Assembly (NCBI RefSeq): GCF_000332135.1
Contig: NZ_KB235896.1
Coordinates: 2,553,403-2,617,402, forward strand
Direction: 5' to 3'
Length of the DNA: 64,000 nt
From: Anabaena sp. PCC 7108
Lineage (GTDB): Bacteria > Cyanobacteriota > Cyanobacteriia > Cyanobacteriales > Nostocaceae
The notes under the pieces are model-generated. The model worked only from the letters and a program-made list of their open reading frames with translations, did no database searches and had not been told where the DNA came from. The translations under genes were made by a program, and so were the position numbers. Below are positions 24,089 to 34,009 of the stretch, in pieces (position 1 is the first letter of the stretch; each line of letters starts with the position of its first letter).

Positions 24089-25513
24089 GTGAGGAAGTTT
24101 GTGACTAGTCAAAGAACATCAGCAGAAAATAACAAATCAGCGAAAACCAGATCCAGAGGCAAAAACTCTCGTAAGTCAAAATCTGGGCGTTGGCTATGGT
24201 TTGCGGTGGGTATGGGCGGCATTGCTATGGTATCAGGAATGGCAGGGGCATTGTTAGCCGTTTCTTGGGACAGTACACCTTTGCAACAGGCTCAGTTGAG
24301 TGCAAAGGAGGCAGCAGTATTTGATGGCGATCGCATTTCTGGTAATGGATTCCAATTTTCTCAATTAACTCGCCCTGTAAATATCTTAGTTATGGGCATG
24401 AGTGTACTGCCTCCAGATGTGCAGAACCCCCCAGCTGATAGCAAAGGACTCCACTATCTACCCCAAATAAATTCTTTTGACGGTCTTGCTGATGTCATGC
24501 TGTTGATCAAATTTGATCCAGAGAGCAAAAAAATCGTCATGCTTTCCATTCCCAGAGATACCCGTACAGAGATTGAAGGCTTTGGAGTCAAAAAAATTAA
24601 CGCTGCTAATGTGGACGGTGGTCCGGCGTTAACTGCTAAAACTGCGAGTAATCTCCTCGGTGGAGTCGGGATTGATCGCTATATTCGCATTAATATTTTG
24701 GGTGTTGGTAAGCTGATTGATGCTTTGGGTGGGGTGAGTGTCTATGTTCCTAAAGATATGAAATACCAGGATGATTCCCAGCATTTATATATTAATTTAA
24801 AGGCAGGTCAACAACATCTTCAAGGTGATCAAGCCTTACAATTGCTGCGTTTTCGTCATGATGAACTGGGCGATATTGGCCGAATTCAGCGCCAACAAAT
24901 GGTTTTGCGGGCTTTGATTGAGCAAACCCTCAACCCGAAAACACTCACCCAATTACCCCAAATTCTAAATACTGTTAAAGAACATATTGATACCAATTTA
25001 ACTGTTGAGGAACTAGTGTCTTTAGTCGGCTTTGGAGCGCGAACCAATCGCTCTAATACACAAATGCTAATGCTGCCTGGTCGTTTTAGCGAGAAAAATG
25101 AGTATGACGCTAGTTATTGGCTACCAAGTAAAAATGCTATTGCCAAATTAATGGCTAAAAACTTTGGTTTAGAATCGACATCATTGGAATCAGAAATCAC
25201 TGAGCCTGGTAGGTTACGTATAGCTATTCAGGATAGTCTAGATGGCGATCGCTCTCAGATTCGTCCTTTAATCCGAGCTTTAGAAAAAGCTGGATATCGT
25301 AATATTTTCATTTCTAAGCCTTGGGGTGAACCTCTAGAAACGACTCATATTGTTGCCCAACAAGGAGACAGTGACAGTGCTGAATCAATTCGCAGCACTT
25401 TGGGATTTGGAGAAGTAAGGGTAGAAAGCACCGGTAATATCGGTTCAGATATCAGTATTCAAGTCGGTAAGGATTGGTTACAGAACAAATCTCTTTTTGA
25501 GACTGGTAATTAG
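24089..25513 (+). CDS. LytR-CpsA-Psr (LCP) family protein with LytR_C domain (474 aa)
   Basis: LCP enzymes transfer lipid-linked glycopolymers to the cell wall. A basic N-terminus and one membrane helix (~31-56) anchor it. The LCP domain (~92-280) shows VNILVMGMSV, LADVMLLIKFDP, SIPRDTRTEI (conserved Arg) and RFRHDELGDIGRIQRQQ (RxRHDxxGDxGRxxRQ). A LytR_C domain follows (~375-470, from RLRIAIQDSLDGD). The start is GTG at 24089; an in-frame GTG at 24101 is an alternative. A terminator follows at 25553-25581. Confidence 0.92.
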   Translation: MRKFVTSQRTSAENNKSAKTRSRGKNSRKSKSGRWLWFAVGMGGIAMVSGMAGALLAVSWDSTPLQQAQLSAKEAAVFDGDRISGNGFQFSQLTRPVNILVMGMSVLPPDVQNPPADSKGLHYLPQINSFDGLADVMLLIKFDPESKKIVMLSIPRDTRTEIEGFGVKKINAANVDGGPALTAKTASNLLGGVGIDRYIRINILGVGKLIDALGGVSVYVPKDMKYQDDSQHLYINLKAGQQHLQGDQALQLLRFRHDELGDIGRIQRQQMVLRALIEQTLNPKTLTQLPQILNTVKEHIDTNLTVEELVSLVGFGARTNRSNTQMLMLPGRFSEKNEYDASYWLPSKNAIAKLMAKNFGLESTSLESEITEPGRLRIAIQDSLDGDRSQIRPLIRALEKAGYRNIFISKPWGEPLETTHIVAQQGDSDSAESIRSTLGFGEVRVESTGNIGSDISIQVGKDWLQNKSLFETGN

Positions 25514-25552
25514 TTAATGGCAATAAAACATATCAATTATCTATAACAATAA

Positions 25553-25585
25553 AAAGGCGTGGGATTTATCCTCACGCCTTTATTT
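25553..25585. terminator. Bidirectional intrinsic terminator
   Basis: The stem AAAGGCGTG / CACGCCTTT is preceded by A-rich and followed by T-rich sequence. It serves the LCP gene (plus) and the 50-aa gene (minus), which converge here. Confidence 0.8.
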
Positions 25586-25625
25586 TGATCGCGGTTAAAA
25601 ATGTTAATTATTGCTAAGTAAATAA

Positions 25626-25778
25626 CTACCAAGATTCTGCCCTACCTCTCTTATAAGGATCACCAGTAAAAGGTTGAAAACCAATTAGGGGATAGGCATC
25701 ATCATTGGGTCCAAAAATCCGAATTACTGCTTCAGAAATAAACTGAGTTATACTTGCAAGAATTCTGAAAATAGCCAT
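25626..25778 (-). CDS. Conserved-looking 50-aa protein
   Basis: Short minus-strand gene beginning MAIFRILASITQFISEAVIR and ending PYKRGRAESW then TAG. A strong ribosome site AAGGAG lies ten bases before the ATG, and a bidirectional terminator sits ~45 bp beyond the stop, so this is very probably a real gene. The first ~23 residues are an amphipathic or hydrophobic helix. The remainder is an acidic-to-basic tail with NDDAYPLIGFQPFTGDP. No family was recognised; a small membrane-associated or photosystem-accessory type protein is one possibility. Confidence 0.75.
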   Translation of the reverse strand: MAIFRILASITQFISEAVIRIFGPNDDAYPLIGFQPFTGDPYKRGRAESW

Positions 25779-26434
25779 AATATTCAAACTCCTTTTTTAT
25801 GCGCTTGAGTGGCGATGTCTATACTGTAGTTCCATTATTTTCTAATTGCTCATACTTGCAATATATTGATAATATCCGCAATACTTTTTTAGATGTCTTT
25901 GCAATACTTTATTTTGATAGATAAAGTCAATAAATCCCCTCATCTACTTTGTAAGTAGAATTACAAGTCTTGAAACAAACACCATATCTCTAGTATAATT
26001 CTAAGAGCGAGAATTACAAGCCTTTTACCATTTGATAGCACAGCTTGGCGTAAGGCATATTTTGATTTTCAGTTTCCACCTCATTTACTTACAATCTACG
26101 GTATGTTAGTGTGTAGCAAATTAACCTAAATCAATTTAACTATGGGATTCTCTCAAGGGTATCTACTTACATCTTGCTTAATTCAATAGTGCCGACAGGC
26201 AAAGAGTATTGACTGAACATTACAGATAATTGTGCTTTTAAACCAGGATGATTGGTCGGTCTTCCAGATTCTCCTATCTGTGACTATATTGATATGAGCA
26301 AAGCTACAAGCGATCGCATCTGTTACCTTTTGCAGCTTCTGTACCAATTTCAAACTACTTGTCCAGATAATGAGAGTTAATCTCAGCTTTTTTGCTTAAA
26401 GATTGCACCGTTGAACTCATCTAGAGAAGATCAG
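25779..26434. other. ~650-bp intergenic region without a recognised gene
   Basis: AT-rich, with short direct words AATTACAAG repeated near 25959 and 26012 and a dispersed-repeat fragment around 26036 (GCTTGGCGTAAGGC). It probably holds the promoter of the 50-aa gene (leftward) and of the GT2 gene (rightward). Confidence 0.5.
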
Positions 26435-27472
26435 ATGCCGAAACCACCCAATGAAGTTGAGCTTTCTATTATCGTTCCCATGTTTAACGAGGAAGCAAAT
26501 ATTGACTACCTCTTGGAACGACTGATATCTGTTCTAGAACCTATGCATACCAGCTACGAAATTGTTTGTATCAATGACGGTTCAAGAGATAACACACTAC
26601 AATGCCTAATTGCCCATCATCAGAAAAATCCCACGATTAAAGTGATTGATTTGTCACGCAATTTTGGTAAAGAAGTTGCCCTGACTGCTGGTATTGATTA
26701 TGCCAGAGGCGAAGGTATCATTCCCATCGATGCTGATCTGCAAGATCCACCAGAATTAATTCAGGAACTCGTAAGCAAGTGGCGAGAAGGTTACGATGTA
26801 GTCAATGCCACTCGACGATCCAGACAGGGTGAAAGTTGGCTGAAAAAGTTCACTGCTAATGCTTTCTATCGGGTAATTAGTGGTATCAGCCAGGTACCAA
26901 TTCCCGCAGATACTGGAGATTTTCGTTTAATTGATCGCCAAGTAGTTGACTCACTCAAACAAATGCCAGAACGAACACGATTCATGAAAGGGCTGTTTGC
27001 TTGGGTAGGCTATCGCCAAACTTCAATTTATTTTGATCGCCCACAACGCTACAAAGGTAATACTAAGTGGAATTACTGGAAACTTTGGAACTTTGCCATT
27101 GACGGGATTGCTTCTTTTAGTGTTGCCCCTCTGAAAGTTTGGAGCTATGTCGGACTTGCCATATCACTAATAGCATTTGTTTATGCAGCCTTTCTTTTCT
27201 TGCGTACCTTGATTTTGGGCATTGATGTTCCTGGTTATGCATCCTTGATGGTAGCACTTTTGTTTATGGGAGGAATGCAACTAGTTACCTTGGGTGTAAT
27301 TGGAGAATACATTGGACGAATTTACGAAGAAGTCAAAGGTCGTCCCCTCTACTTAGTGCGTAACTGCTACGGTTTTGTGACTAATTCAGCTTCGACTAAT
27401 CAGATTTCTCAAACCAATATAGAAAACTCAAAAATTAACAATTATCCCATAGATCATCAAAGCTGTGAGTAA
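26435..27472 (+). CDS. GT2 family glycosyltransferase, dolichol-phosphate-sugar synthase type (345 aa)
   Basis: Transfers a sugar from a nucleotide donor to polyprenyl phosphate at the cytoplasmic face, supplying polyprenyl-phosphate sugars to GT39-type enzymes. The GT-A domain shows LSIIVPMFNEE, VCINDGSRDNT (donor Asp) and IDADLQDPPEL (DxD-like metal site). DTGDFRLIDR and RFMKGLFAWVGY are typical of the GtrB/DPMS-like branch. Two C-terminal membrane helices (~240-265 and ~275-300) follow. The frame opens at a TTG (26411), but the ATG at 26435 fits the family start. The nearby GT39-like genes at 28733 and 30351 are plausible consumers of its product. Confidence 0.9.
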   Translation: MPKPPNEVELSIIVPMFNEEANIDYLLERLISVLEPMHTSYEIVCINDGSRDNTLQCLIAHHQKNPTIKVIDLSRNFGKEVALTAGIDYARGEGIIPIDADLQDPPELIQELVSKWREGYDVVNATRRSRQGESWLKKFTANAFYRVISGISQVPIPADTGDFRLIDRQVVDSLKQMPERTRFMKGLFAWVGYRQTSIYFDRPQRYKGNTKWNYWKLWNFAIDGIASFSVAPLKVWSYVGLAISLIAFVYAAFLFLRTLILGIDVPGYASLMVALLFMGGMQLVTLGVIGEYIGRIYEEVKGRPLYLVRNCYGFVTNSASTNQISQTNIENSKINNYPIDHQSCE

Positions 27473-27837
27473 ATTTGTTGGTTATAAAAATTTGCAACTC
27501 CATTGAGAGGTTATTCAGAGGAAATAAAACAGATGATTTATCGTCAAGTATATGTTTAGTATCAGCAAATCCAAGGATTACACACAGCTTATTTACGTAA
27601 GCCATGAATATTTTTTACTGAATCTTGATTTAAAACCAGCTTGTATAAAAAAACCATGAAGATGTCAACTAGAAAAGTAACTAACAAACACACTTTATGC
27701 TAATCTTTATACAAGATATTGCAATTTTTAATTTAATATAGGCAGTATTTTAATCTACATTTAAATTCTAAAGTTGTATCTTTGATTTTCACGCCTACCA
27801 ATTTTTACTAAGATAGCTCTAATCTTTAAGTTTTAAA
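27473..27837. other. 365-bp intergenic region, no feature seen
   Basis: AT-rich region between the GT2 and TVP38 genes. No hairpin with a U-tract, no ORF and no repeat recognised. Confidence 0.5.
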
Positions 27838-28557
27838 ATGCTGAACTTTAGAATCGGTGTTTTCCTGATCATAGGTATATGCATAATCGCCACTGGACTA
27901 GCAGTATATCTACTAGGAGGTGTTGAACCAGAACAAATACAAGCTTGGCTTAAATCTGCTGGTATTTGGGCCCCTATTATCTATATTTTTCTGTACGTTG
28001 TGGCAACTATGCTGGTTCTGCCCTCAACTGCACTAAATTTAACTGGTGGTGCAATTTTCGGACCAGTACTAGGAATTATCTGGACTAGCATTGCGGCCAT
28101 GATTGCGGCAATTGTGTCTTTCGTATTTACACGGACTATTGGACGTGAGGCAATAGCCAAACGACTAGCTGGTAAGTGGCAAGCAATGGATGCTGAGGTG
28201 CGTCGAGGGGGAGTATTCTATATGTTTGCTATTCGCTTAGTCGCAATTATGCCCTATGGTTTGGTGAATTTTGCGGCTGGGTTAACCTCAGTAAGTTTTA
28301 AAGATTATGTTCTAGGTACAGCCTTGGGTACTGTTCCTGGTATTCTACCTTTTGTACTATTAGGTAGTTACGGATTGAAGGCTTTTAGGACAGGTGATTT
28401 TTTGCCATTGATAGGAGCCTTGTCTTTAACAGGCATATTAGTATTAACAGCTACTTGGTATCGCCATCGTCGTACCTTTCCAAAAAAAGGAATTGAGATT
28501 TTAAATTCATCAAAAGGATCAGATGAAAAAGAACCGCAAGAACCTCAAGACCACTAA
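27838..28557 (+). CDS. TVP38/TMEM64 (DedA-like) family membrane protein (239 aa)
   Basis: Polytopic membrane protein of the VTT/SNARE-associated superfamily, linked in bacteria to lipid (undecaprenyl phosphate or phospholipid) flipping and membrane homeostasis. The signature segment VLPSTALNLTGGAIFGPVLG (~59-78) and a second conserved block RLVAIMPYGLVNFAAGLTSV (~136-155) are present, with about five helices. The C-terminus is a charged ~30-residue tail. It is flanked by glycosyltransferase genes using polyprenyl-phosphate carriers, which fits a carrier-recycling role, but this is inference. Confidence 0.88.
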   Translation: MLNFRIGVFLIIGICIIATGLAVYLLGGVEPEQIQAWLKSAGIWAPIIYIFLYVVATMLVLPSTALNLTGGAIFGPVLGIIWTSIAAMIAAIVSFVFTRTIGREAIAKRLAGKWQAMDAEVRRGGVFYMFAIRLVAIMPYGLVNFAAGLTSVSFKDYVLGTALGTVPGILPFVLLGSYGLKAFRTGDFLPLIGALSLTGILVLTATWYRHRRTFPKKGIEILNSSKGSDEKEPQEPQDH

Positions 28558-28732
28558 ATATATTTGTGAGATTACACCATTTAAAATAAAAGGCTTTGCT
28601 TGTATGAACGATCTGGATGCATCTTTCTAAGTACCTGGTATTTTGTTATTTCCTATGTAATTTCTAAAGTTATAATTATCAAAATATTAGGTTAGAAATC
28701 AATAAATTTACCAGAATACCAAACAAAAAATT

Positions 28733-30349
28733 ATGTCGAAAAATACACTTAAAAACTTTTTAATAACAAGTCGAGATTCTCTAAATTTTTTAAAAATATT
28801 ATTTATTATTTTACTAATTATTGGTGTATTATTTCGATTTACAAATCTTGATAAAAAAGTTTATTGGGGAGATGAAACTAGTACATCAAGCCGTATTGCT
28901 GGTTATAGATTTCAAGAAATTAGAGAACAATTTTCTGGCTCTTATTCAGTTGGCATAGAAGATATAAAAAAATATCAGCAATTAACACCAGAAAGAACCT
29001 GGGTAGATGTCGTCAAAGGTTTAGCAGCAGAAGAACCACAACTTCCACCAGTTTATTTTCTATCATTGCGATCTTGGGCGCAGCAATTTGGCAGTTCTGT
29101 TGCAGCTATCAGAAGTTTTTCTGCCATCATCAGTTTACTAGCTTTCCCTTGTATTTATTGGTTGTGTCAAGAGCTATTTGAATCATCTAAACCAGCATGG
29201 ATAGCCGTTGTTTTAATTGCCATTTCGCCTTTTCATTTAGCATATGCTCAAGAAGCCCGTCCTCAAAGTTTATGGATAGTGACCATTCTATTAAGTAGTG
29301 CTGCTTTACTGCGAGCAATTCGGCTCAACAACCGATTGAGTTGGGGAATCTATACTGCGACTTTGGTGTTGAGTCTTTACACTTATATGTTTTCTGCTTT
29401 AGTTGCTATTGGACATGGCATCTACGTTTTTTGGAATGGTGGATTTCGGTTTAGTAAAACAGTTCGTACCTATCTAATTTCTGCTCTAATGACAGGGTTA
29501 ATGACTATCCCCTGGGTAATTGCTGCCGTTTCCAGTTTCACAAAATTAGATGAGGGTACTAGTTGGGTCAAAATGAAAGTTCCGCCAGGAGATTTAGTTA
29601 GAACTTGGCTTTTAAGCGTAAACCGATTATTTATGGATTTCAACTATAGTTTCACCTATCGAAATAGCTTTTTTTATTTAGGAATTGCCACTACTACATT
29701 ACTAGTTGTTTATGCAATTTATTTCCTCTGTCGTCACACACCTAGACGAACCTGGTCATTTATTCTGTTATTAATCGCCATTACGGTTCTGGCTTTGGTA
29801 GTACCTGATTTAACTGGTGGAGGAAGACGTTCTGGTGTTGCCCGTTACTTGATGCCTTCTTTTTTGGGAATTCAAATAGCAGTTGCCTATTTGCTGGCAT
29901 CTAAGTTATCATTTTCTGCTCAAAGACTCTGGCATAAACAGCTATGGAATAGTTTAACTATGTTCTTGATTTCAGTAGGTATTGCTTCCTGCTTTATCTT
30001 CTCACAATCCCAAATTTGGTGGAATAAATATAATGGTATTCCTTTTCCCGCTATTGCTAATGTTATAAATCAATCTCCTCATCCAATTTTGATTGGTGGT
30101 CCATCTTTCGAGTTTATAGACCTGATCAAAACGGATATGAAAATGCAATCTGCCCAAGTTCCTATTCCTAAAGAGACAAGTGACGTTTTTATCATGAGTC
30201 GCAATTATTCAGACTTAATACTACAAGACTTTCTTAAACAGCAACCAGACTATTTGGTTAAGAAAAGCGATGTTTGGAAAAACAAAGTTGATCCAACCTA
30301 TGAATTCAAAATTATGCTTTGGAATCTAGTAAGAAAAGGAAAAAATTAG
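28733..30349 (+). CDS. GT39-like polytopic glycosyltransferase (538 aa)
   Basis: Integral membrane protein of the PMT/ArnT superfamily, which uses polyprenyl-phosphate sugars on the periplasmic side. After the first helix (~18-36) comes KKVYWGDETSTSSR with the Asp-Glu catalytic-type pair, then a long loop and ten or so helices. QEARPQSLW follows a hydrophobic segment as in other GT39 members. The C-terminal ~100 residues are soluble. Its stop and the next gene's start are separated by one base, so the two form an operon. Acceptor unknown. Confidence 0.82.
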   Translation: MSKNTLKNFLITSRDSLNFLKILFIILLIIGVLFRFTNLDKKVYWGDETSTSSRIAGYRFQEIREQFSGSYSVGIEDIKKYQQLTPERTWVDVVKGLAAEEPQLPPVYFLSLRSWAQQFGSSVAAIRSFSAIISLLAFPCIYWLCQELFESSKPAWIAVVLIAISPFHLAYAQEARPQSLWIVTILLSSAALLRAIRLNNRLSWGIYTATLVLSLYTYMFSALVAIGHGIYVFWNGGFRFSKTVRTYLISALMTGLMTIPWVIAAVSSFTKLDEGTSWVKMKVPPGDLVRTWLLSVNRLFMDFNYSFTYRNSFFYLGIATTTLLVVYAIYFLCRHTPRRTWSFILLLIAITVLALVVPDLTGGGRRSGVARYLMPSFLGIQIAVAYLLASKLSFSAQRLWHKQLWNSLTMFLISVGIASCFIFSQSQIWWNKYNGIPFPAIANVINQSPHPILIGGPSFEFIDLIKTDMKMQSAQVPIPKETSDVFIMSRNYSDLILQDFLKQQPDYLVKKSDVWKNKVDPTYEFKIMLWNLVRKGKN

Positions 30350-30350
30350 C

Positions 30351-31928
30351 ATGGCTAGATTAGCAATTACTAACAAACTGCCTTCAGGTAATTTTGTTGC
30401 TTACTCTCTGATTGGTTTAGCGATTACCTTTGGAATATTAACCCGCATTATTAGTCTGTTTAGATATACCACTTTTGATATTGGTCAGGCTCCTGATCAA
30501 ATCAGAGATGCATTTGTTTATATGAAAATGTTGGCGGGAGAATTCCCTACTCTAGGACAGTCTTCTTCCGTAGGAAATTACAGTTTACCACCCCTGTACT
30601 ATTATCTAGTTTTTCCTGCCGTTTGGTTCGGTGCTGATCCATCTTTACAGGTTTTTCCCAATGGAATATTCTCTTTTTTAGCTATTCTTTTATTCATGGT
30701 TTTAATATATGAACTTCTAGAAAATATTCCTGATTCTAAACGATTATTGCTATCAGGAGTAGCTGGATTATGGTACAGTTTGATATTTTCTGAAGTTTTT
30801 GTTAGCACATTTGAATGGAATATTAGTCCAATTCCATTTTTCTTGTTTGCATTTTCACTCCTATATAAACGCCTATTAGAAGGAGGAAAATCACTTGCTA
30901 TTCAGGCTTTTCAATGGATACTCTATGGCATTAGCCTGGCTGTGCTAATCTGTTTACACAGCACTACTTTATTTGTAATGCCTATTGTTTTTATTGGCAG
31001 TCTTCTGGTTTTTCTAGGTAAGAATCGCAAGCATTCTAACAGATGGTTTTTACCTGGATTGGCGATTGCTTCTGCTATCATCACTCTCACCCCTTACTGG
31101 ATAGGTGAGATATCTCGTAGGGGAAGTAATACTAAAAAAATTCTAGCGTTAATCTTTAATCGTGATGATCAAGGAAATGCTGGTTCAAGTATTGGTTATC
31201 GTTTGAGTCGGATAATTTTTAACTATGTAGAATTGGGGCAACAGACCTATTTTACAAAATTCCCTTGGTTCTATGGCAGTATTGGTATTGTTTTTCTGGC
31301 TTTGATTCTAATTATAGGAATTACTAAATTTAGAGGAAATAAAACTCTATTAGGTTCTCTAATTTCTATTTGGATTATCTATCTTTATGCTGCGTCAAAC
31401 TATCAAAAAGAATATTTCTTCCATTACAAGATGTTGATATTCTTTGCGCCAATTTTATTCACGGTTCTGACTTTAGCATACATAGATTATCAGCGCAGAT
31501 TTATTAATCAATTAATCACTGGGTTCCTGACTCTGGGCATTTTTACATCATGCATGAGCAATTTATATTTCAATTATTTATATTTAGATACCAAGTTTGG
31601 TCAGGAACAAGCAATCGCAATTCCCGATATGATTAATATTCTCAATCAACTCCCGAATGACTCGACAATTTGTGATCCACAGTACATTCGGTTGCGGGAA
31701 CAATATCATATAGTTCAGTACTTGGATAGGTATATAACTAAGAAAAACTTCAAGTTATCAAAAGTTTGTGAATCTGGAAATTATCGGATTTATCCAAAAT
31801 TCCAATATGCTTTTTTGGGCAATAATCAATGGCCTCATTTTGATGTGATTAGCCCTAAACCCTTTGAGCAACCAGCAGAAAAATTTCTAGAACTGCCTGT
31901 TGCGTATATATACCAAATTAAAAACTAA
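30351..31928 (+). CDS. Polytopic membrane protein, GT39/PMT-like (525 aa)
   Basis: About eleven membrane helices. The first periplasmic loop carries DIGQAPDQIRDAFVYMKML, where an Asp pair replaces the usual DE, followed by YSLPPLYYYLVFP, a GT39-like proline/tyrosine motif. The C-terminal ~90 residues are soluble. It starts one base after the preceding GT39 gene, so the two are co-translated. Whether this paralogue is catalytic is unclear. Confidence 0.75.
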   Translation: MARLAITNKLPSGNFVAYSLIGLAITFGILTRIISLFRYTTFDIGQAPDQIRDAFVYMKMLAGEFPTLGQSSSVGNYSLPPLYYYLVFPAVWFGADPSLQVFPNGIFSFLAILLFMVLIYELLENIPDSKRLLLSGVAGLWYSLIFSEVFVSTFEWNISPIPFFLFAFSLLYKRLLEGGKSLAIQAFQWILYGISLAVLICLHSTTLFVMPIVFIGSLLVFLGKNRKHSNRWFLPGLAIASAIITLTPYWIGEISRRGSNTKKILALIFNRDDQGNAGSSIGYRLSRIIFNYVELGQQTYFTKFPWFYGSIGIVFLALILIIGITKFRGNKTLLGSLISIWIIYLYAASNYQKEYFFHYKMLIFFAPILFTVLTLAYIDYQRRFINQLITGFLTLGIFTSCMSNLYFNYLYLDTKFGQEQAIAIPDMINILNQLPNDSTICDPQYIRLREQYHIVQYLDRYITKKNFKLSKVCESGNYRIYPKFQYAFLGNNQWPHFDVISPKPFEQPAEKFLELPVAYIYQIKN

Positions 31929-31972
31929 ATAATACTAAATAAGCAAGTCAGCACAATTAATTACGCCAAGGC

Positions 31973-32003
31973 TTGACATTAATTATGGTAAGTTCTACCA
32001 TAA
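31973..32003 (+). promoter_or_regulatory. pncB promoter with 21-bp palindrome, candidate NrtR operator
   Basis: A -35 box TTGACA (31973-31978) is followed after 17 bp by TACCAT as -10. A perfect inverted repeat TTATGGTA-N5-TACCATAA (31983-32003) spans the spacer and the -10. Its place, in front of an operon that encodes NrtR, makes it the prime NrtR-binding candidate. A bound repressor would block RNA polymerase directly. Confidence 0.7.
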
Positions 32004-32030
32004 AGAATCAGCACTTGGGGAAGTCCTCAG

Positions 32031-33446
32031 ATGACAACCTTTCCAGATATGGATTATGGACAGAAAAGTTACCAAAACTCAGAATTAAATCTCAGTGCAG
32101 AGGACTATAGCTTACTGACTGATCTTTACCAGTTAACAATGGCAGCTTGTTACACAGGTGAAGGTATAGAAAAAAAACAGGCCAGCTTTGAATTAGTTGT
32201 CAGACGCTTACCCGAAGGTTTTGGCTATTTAATAGCGATGGGTTTGACTCAAGCTTTGGAATATTTGGCTAAATTCCGCTTTAATTCCGCGCAGATTGCG
32301 GCTTTACAAGGGACAGGCATTTTTACCCATGCACCTCAACATTTTTGGTCATTATTAACAGAGAGCGCTTTTACTGGTGATGTGTGGGCAGTACCAGAAG
32401 GCACAGCAGTATTTGCTAATGAGCCATTATTGCGAGTAGAAGCACCACTTTGGCAAGGGCAGTTAGTGGAAACCTATCTATTAAATACTCTAAATTATCA
32501 AACTTTAATTGCTACCAGAGCCGCTAGATTACGTGATATTGCGGGAGAAAAAGCAACACTTTTAGAATTTGGTACAAGAAGGGCTTTTAGTCCCCAAGCT
32601 TCTTTATGGGCAGCGAGGGCAGCTTTAGCAGGGGGGTTGGATTCCACGTCCAATGTGTTAGCAGCGCTACAGCTAGGTGAAAAACCAAGTGGTACGATGG
32701 CACACGCTTTAGTTATGGCTTTATCAGCTTTAGAAGGCAGTGAAGAACAGGCTTTTACTGCATTTCATCAATATTTTCCTGGTGCGCCATTATTAATTGA
32801 TACTTATGATCCGGTTGCTGCTGCTCAAAGATTAGCGGAAAAGGTTAAATCTGGAGAAATGAAATTAACGGGGGTGCGTTTAGATTCTGGGGATTTGGTA
32901 AGTTTATCAAAAGAAGTGCGATCGCTCTTGCCAAATGTATCAATTTTCGCTAGTGGTGATTTGGATGAATGGGAAATTGCCAAACTAAAAGCAAAAGGGG
33001 CGCAAATTGATAGTTATGGACTAGGAACTAAACTAGTTACAGGTACACCAGTAAATGGAGTTTATAAACTTGTCGATATTGATGGTATTCCAGTTATGAA
33101 ACAGTCTATTGGCAAATTGACTTATCCAGGACGAAAGCAAATTTTTCGCTCATTTGTGGGCAGTAAATTACAAGCTGATAGATTGGGATTAGTCTCTGAA
33201 AGTGCAGTTACAGAAGAATCTGTATTAAAGTTAGTCATGAAAGAAGGTAAACAATTACAACCACATGAAAGTTTAGCCACAATTCGTCAACGTACGGCTG
33301 CTTCTGTAGCGAGTTTACCGGAAGAAACACGAAGATTAGAAAATTCGATTGCCGTGACAGTAAAGATTTCTGATAGTTTGCAGAAGTTAACAGAAGAGAC
33401 TAGAAAACAACCAATAAAAAACACAAAAGGGGCAAAGTTAATATGA
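32031..33446 (+). CDS. pncB: Nicotinate phosphoribosyltransferase
   Basis: Converts nicotinate and PRPP (ATP-stimulated) to nicotinate mononucleotide, the first step of NAD salvage (Preiss-Handler pathway). Signatures: SLLTDLYQLTMAACY near the N-terminus, LEFGTRRAFSP, GGLDSTSNVLA, GTMAHALVMALSAL (with the conserved His) and GVRLDSGDLVSLS. Length 471 aa fits the longer PncB type. First gene of the NAD operon; its last four bases overlap nadD (33443-33446, ATGA). Confidence 0.95.
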   Translation: MTTFPDMDYGQKSYQNSELNLSAEDYSLLTDLYQLTMAACYTGEGIEKKQASFELVVRRLPEGFGYLIAMGLTQALEYLAKFRFNSAQIAALQGTGIFTHAPQHFWSLLTESAFTGDVWAVPEGTAVFANEPLLRVEAPLWQGQLVETYLLNTLNYQTLIATRAARLRDIAGEKATLLEFGTRRAFSPQASLWAARAALAGGLDSTSNVLAALQLGEKPSGTMAHALVMALSALEGSEEQAFTAFHQYFPGAPLLIDTYDPVAAAQRLAEKVKSGEMKLTGVRLDSGDLVSLSKEVRSLLPNVSIFASGDLDEWEIAKLKAKGAQIDSYGLGTKLVTGTPVNGVYKLVDIDGIPVMKQSIGKLTYPGRKQIFRSFVGSKLQADRLGLVSESAVTEESVLKLVMKEGKQLQPHESLATIRQRTAASVASLPEETRRLENSIAVTVKISDSLQKLTEETRKQPIKNTKGAKLI

Positions 33447-34009
33447 AGAGAATTGCCTTATTTGGTACAAGTGCAGATCCACCAACTGCTGGACATCAGG
33501 AAATTCTTAAATGGTTATCTGAAGATTATGATTGGGTCGCTGTTTGGGCAGCGGATAATCCTTTTAAGTCTCAACAAACGCCTTTACCTCATCGGGCAGC
33601 CATGTTAAAATTATTAATTGAAGATATCGATATGCCCAAACAAAATATTACTCTAGAACAAGAATTGAGTAGTTGGAGAACTCTGGAAACTTTAGAAAAA
33701 GCTAAGATCCGTTGGGGTGATGATGCTGAATATAGTTTGGTAATTGGTTCAGATTTATTGCATCAATTACCACGTTGGTATCATATTGAAGATTTATTAA
33801 AACAAGTACAGCTAGTGGTGATTCCCCGACCAGGCTATGTCATAGATTATCCTAGTTTAGAGGGAGTTAAACAGCTAGGAGGGAAAATAGCGATCGCTAG
33901 TTTAACTGGTTTAGATGTCTCTTCTACCGCTTTTCGTGAACAAAAAGATCCCGAAACTCTGACACCTCATGTCGTTGCTTATATTCATCAAAAGCATTTG
34001 TACGCCTAA
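33443..34009 (+). CDS. nadD: Nicotinate-nucleotide adenylyltransferase
   Basis: Adenylates nicotinate mononucleotide to deamido-NAD. The nucleotidyltransferase motif at the N-terminus is ALFGTSADPPTAGHQE (a GxFDPxHxGH variant with the second His of the HxGH pair retained as TAGH). DVSSTAFREQ near the C-terminus is the ISSTxxR signature. At 188 aa it has family length. Coupled to pncB by a 4-bp overlap, and the next gene starts directly after its stop. Confidence 0.93.
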   Translation: MKRIALFGTSADPPTAGHQEILKWLSEDYDWVAVWAADNPFKSQQTPLPHRAAMLKLLIEDIDMPKQNITLEQELSSWRTLETLEKAKIRWGDDAEYSLVIGSDLLHQLPRWYHIEDLLKQVQLVVIPRPGYVIDYPSLEGVKQLGGKIAIASLTGLDVSSTAFREQKDPETLTPHVVAYIHQKHLYA

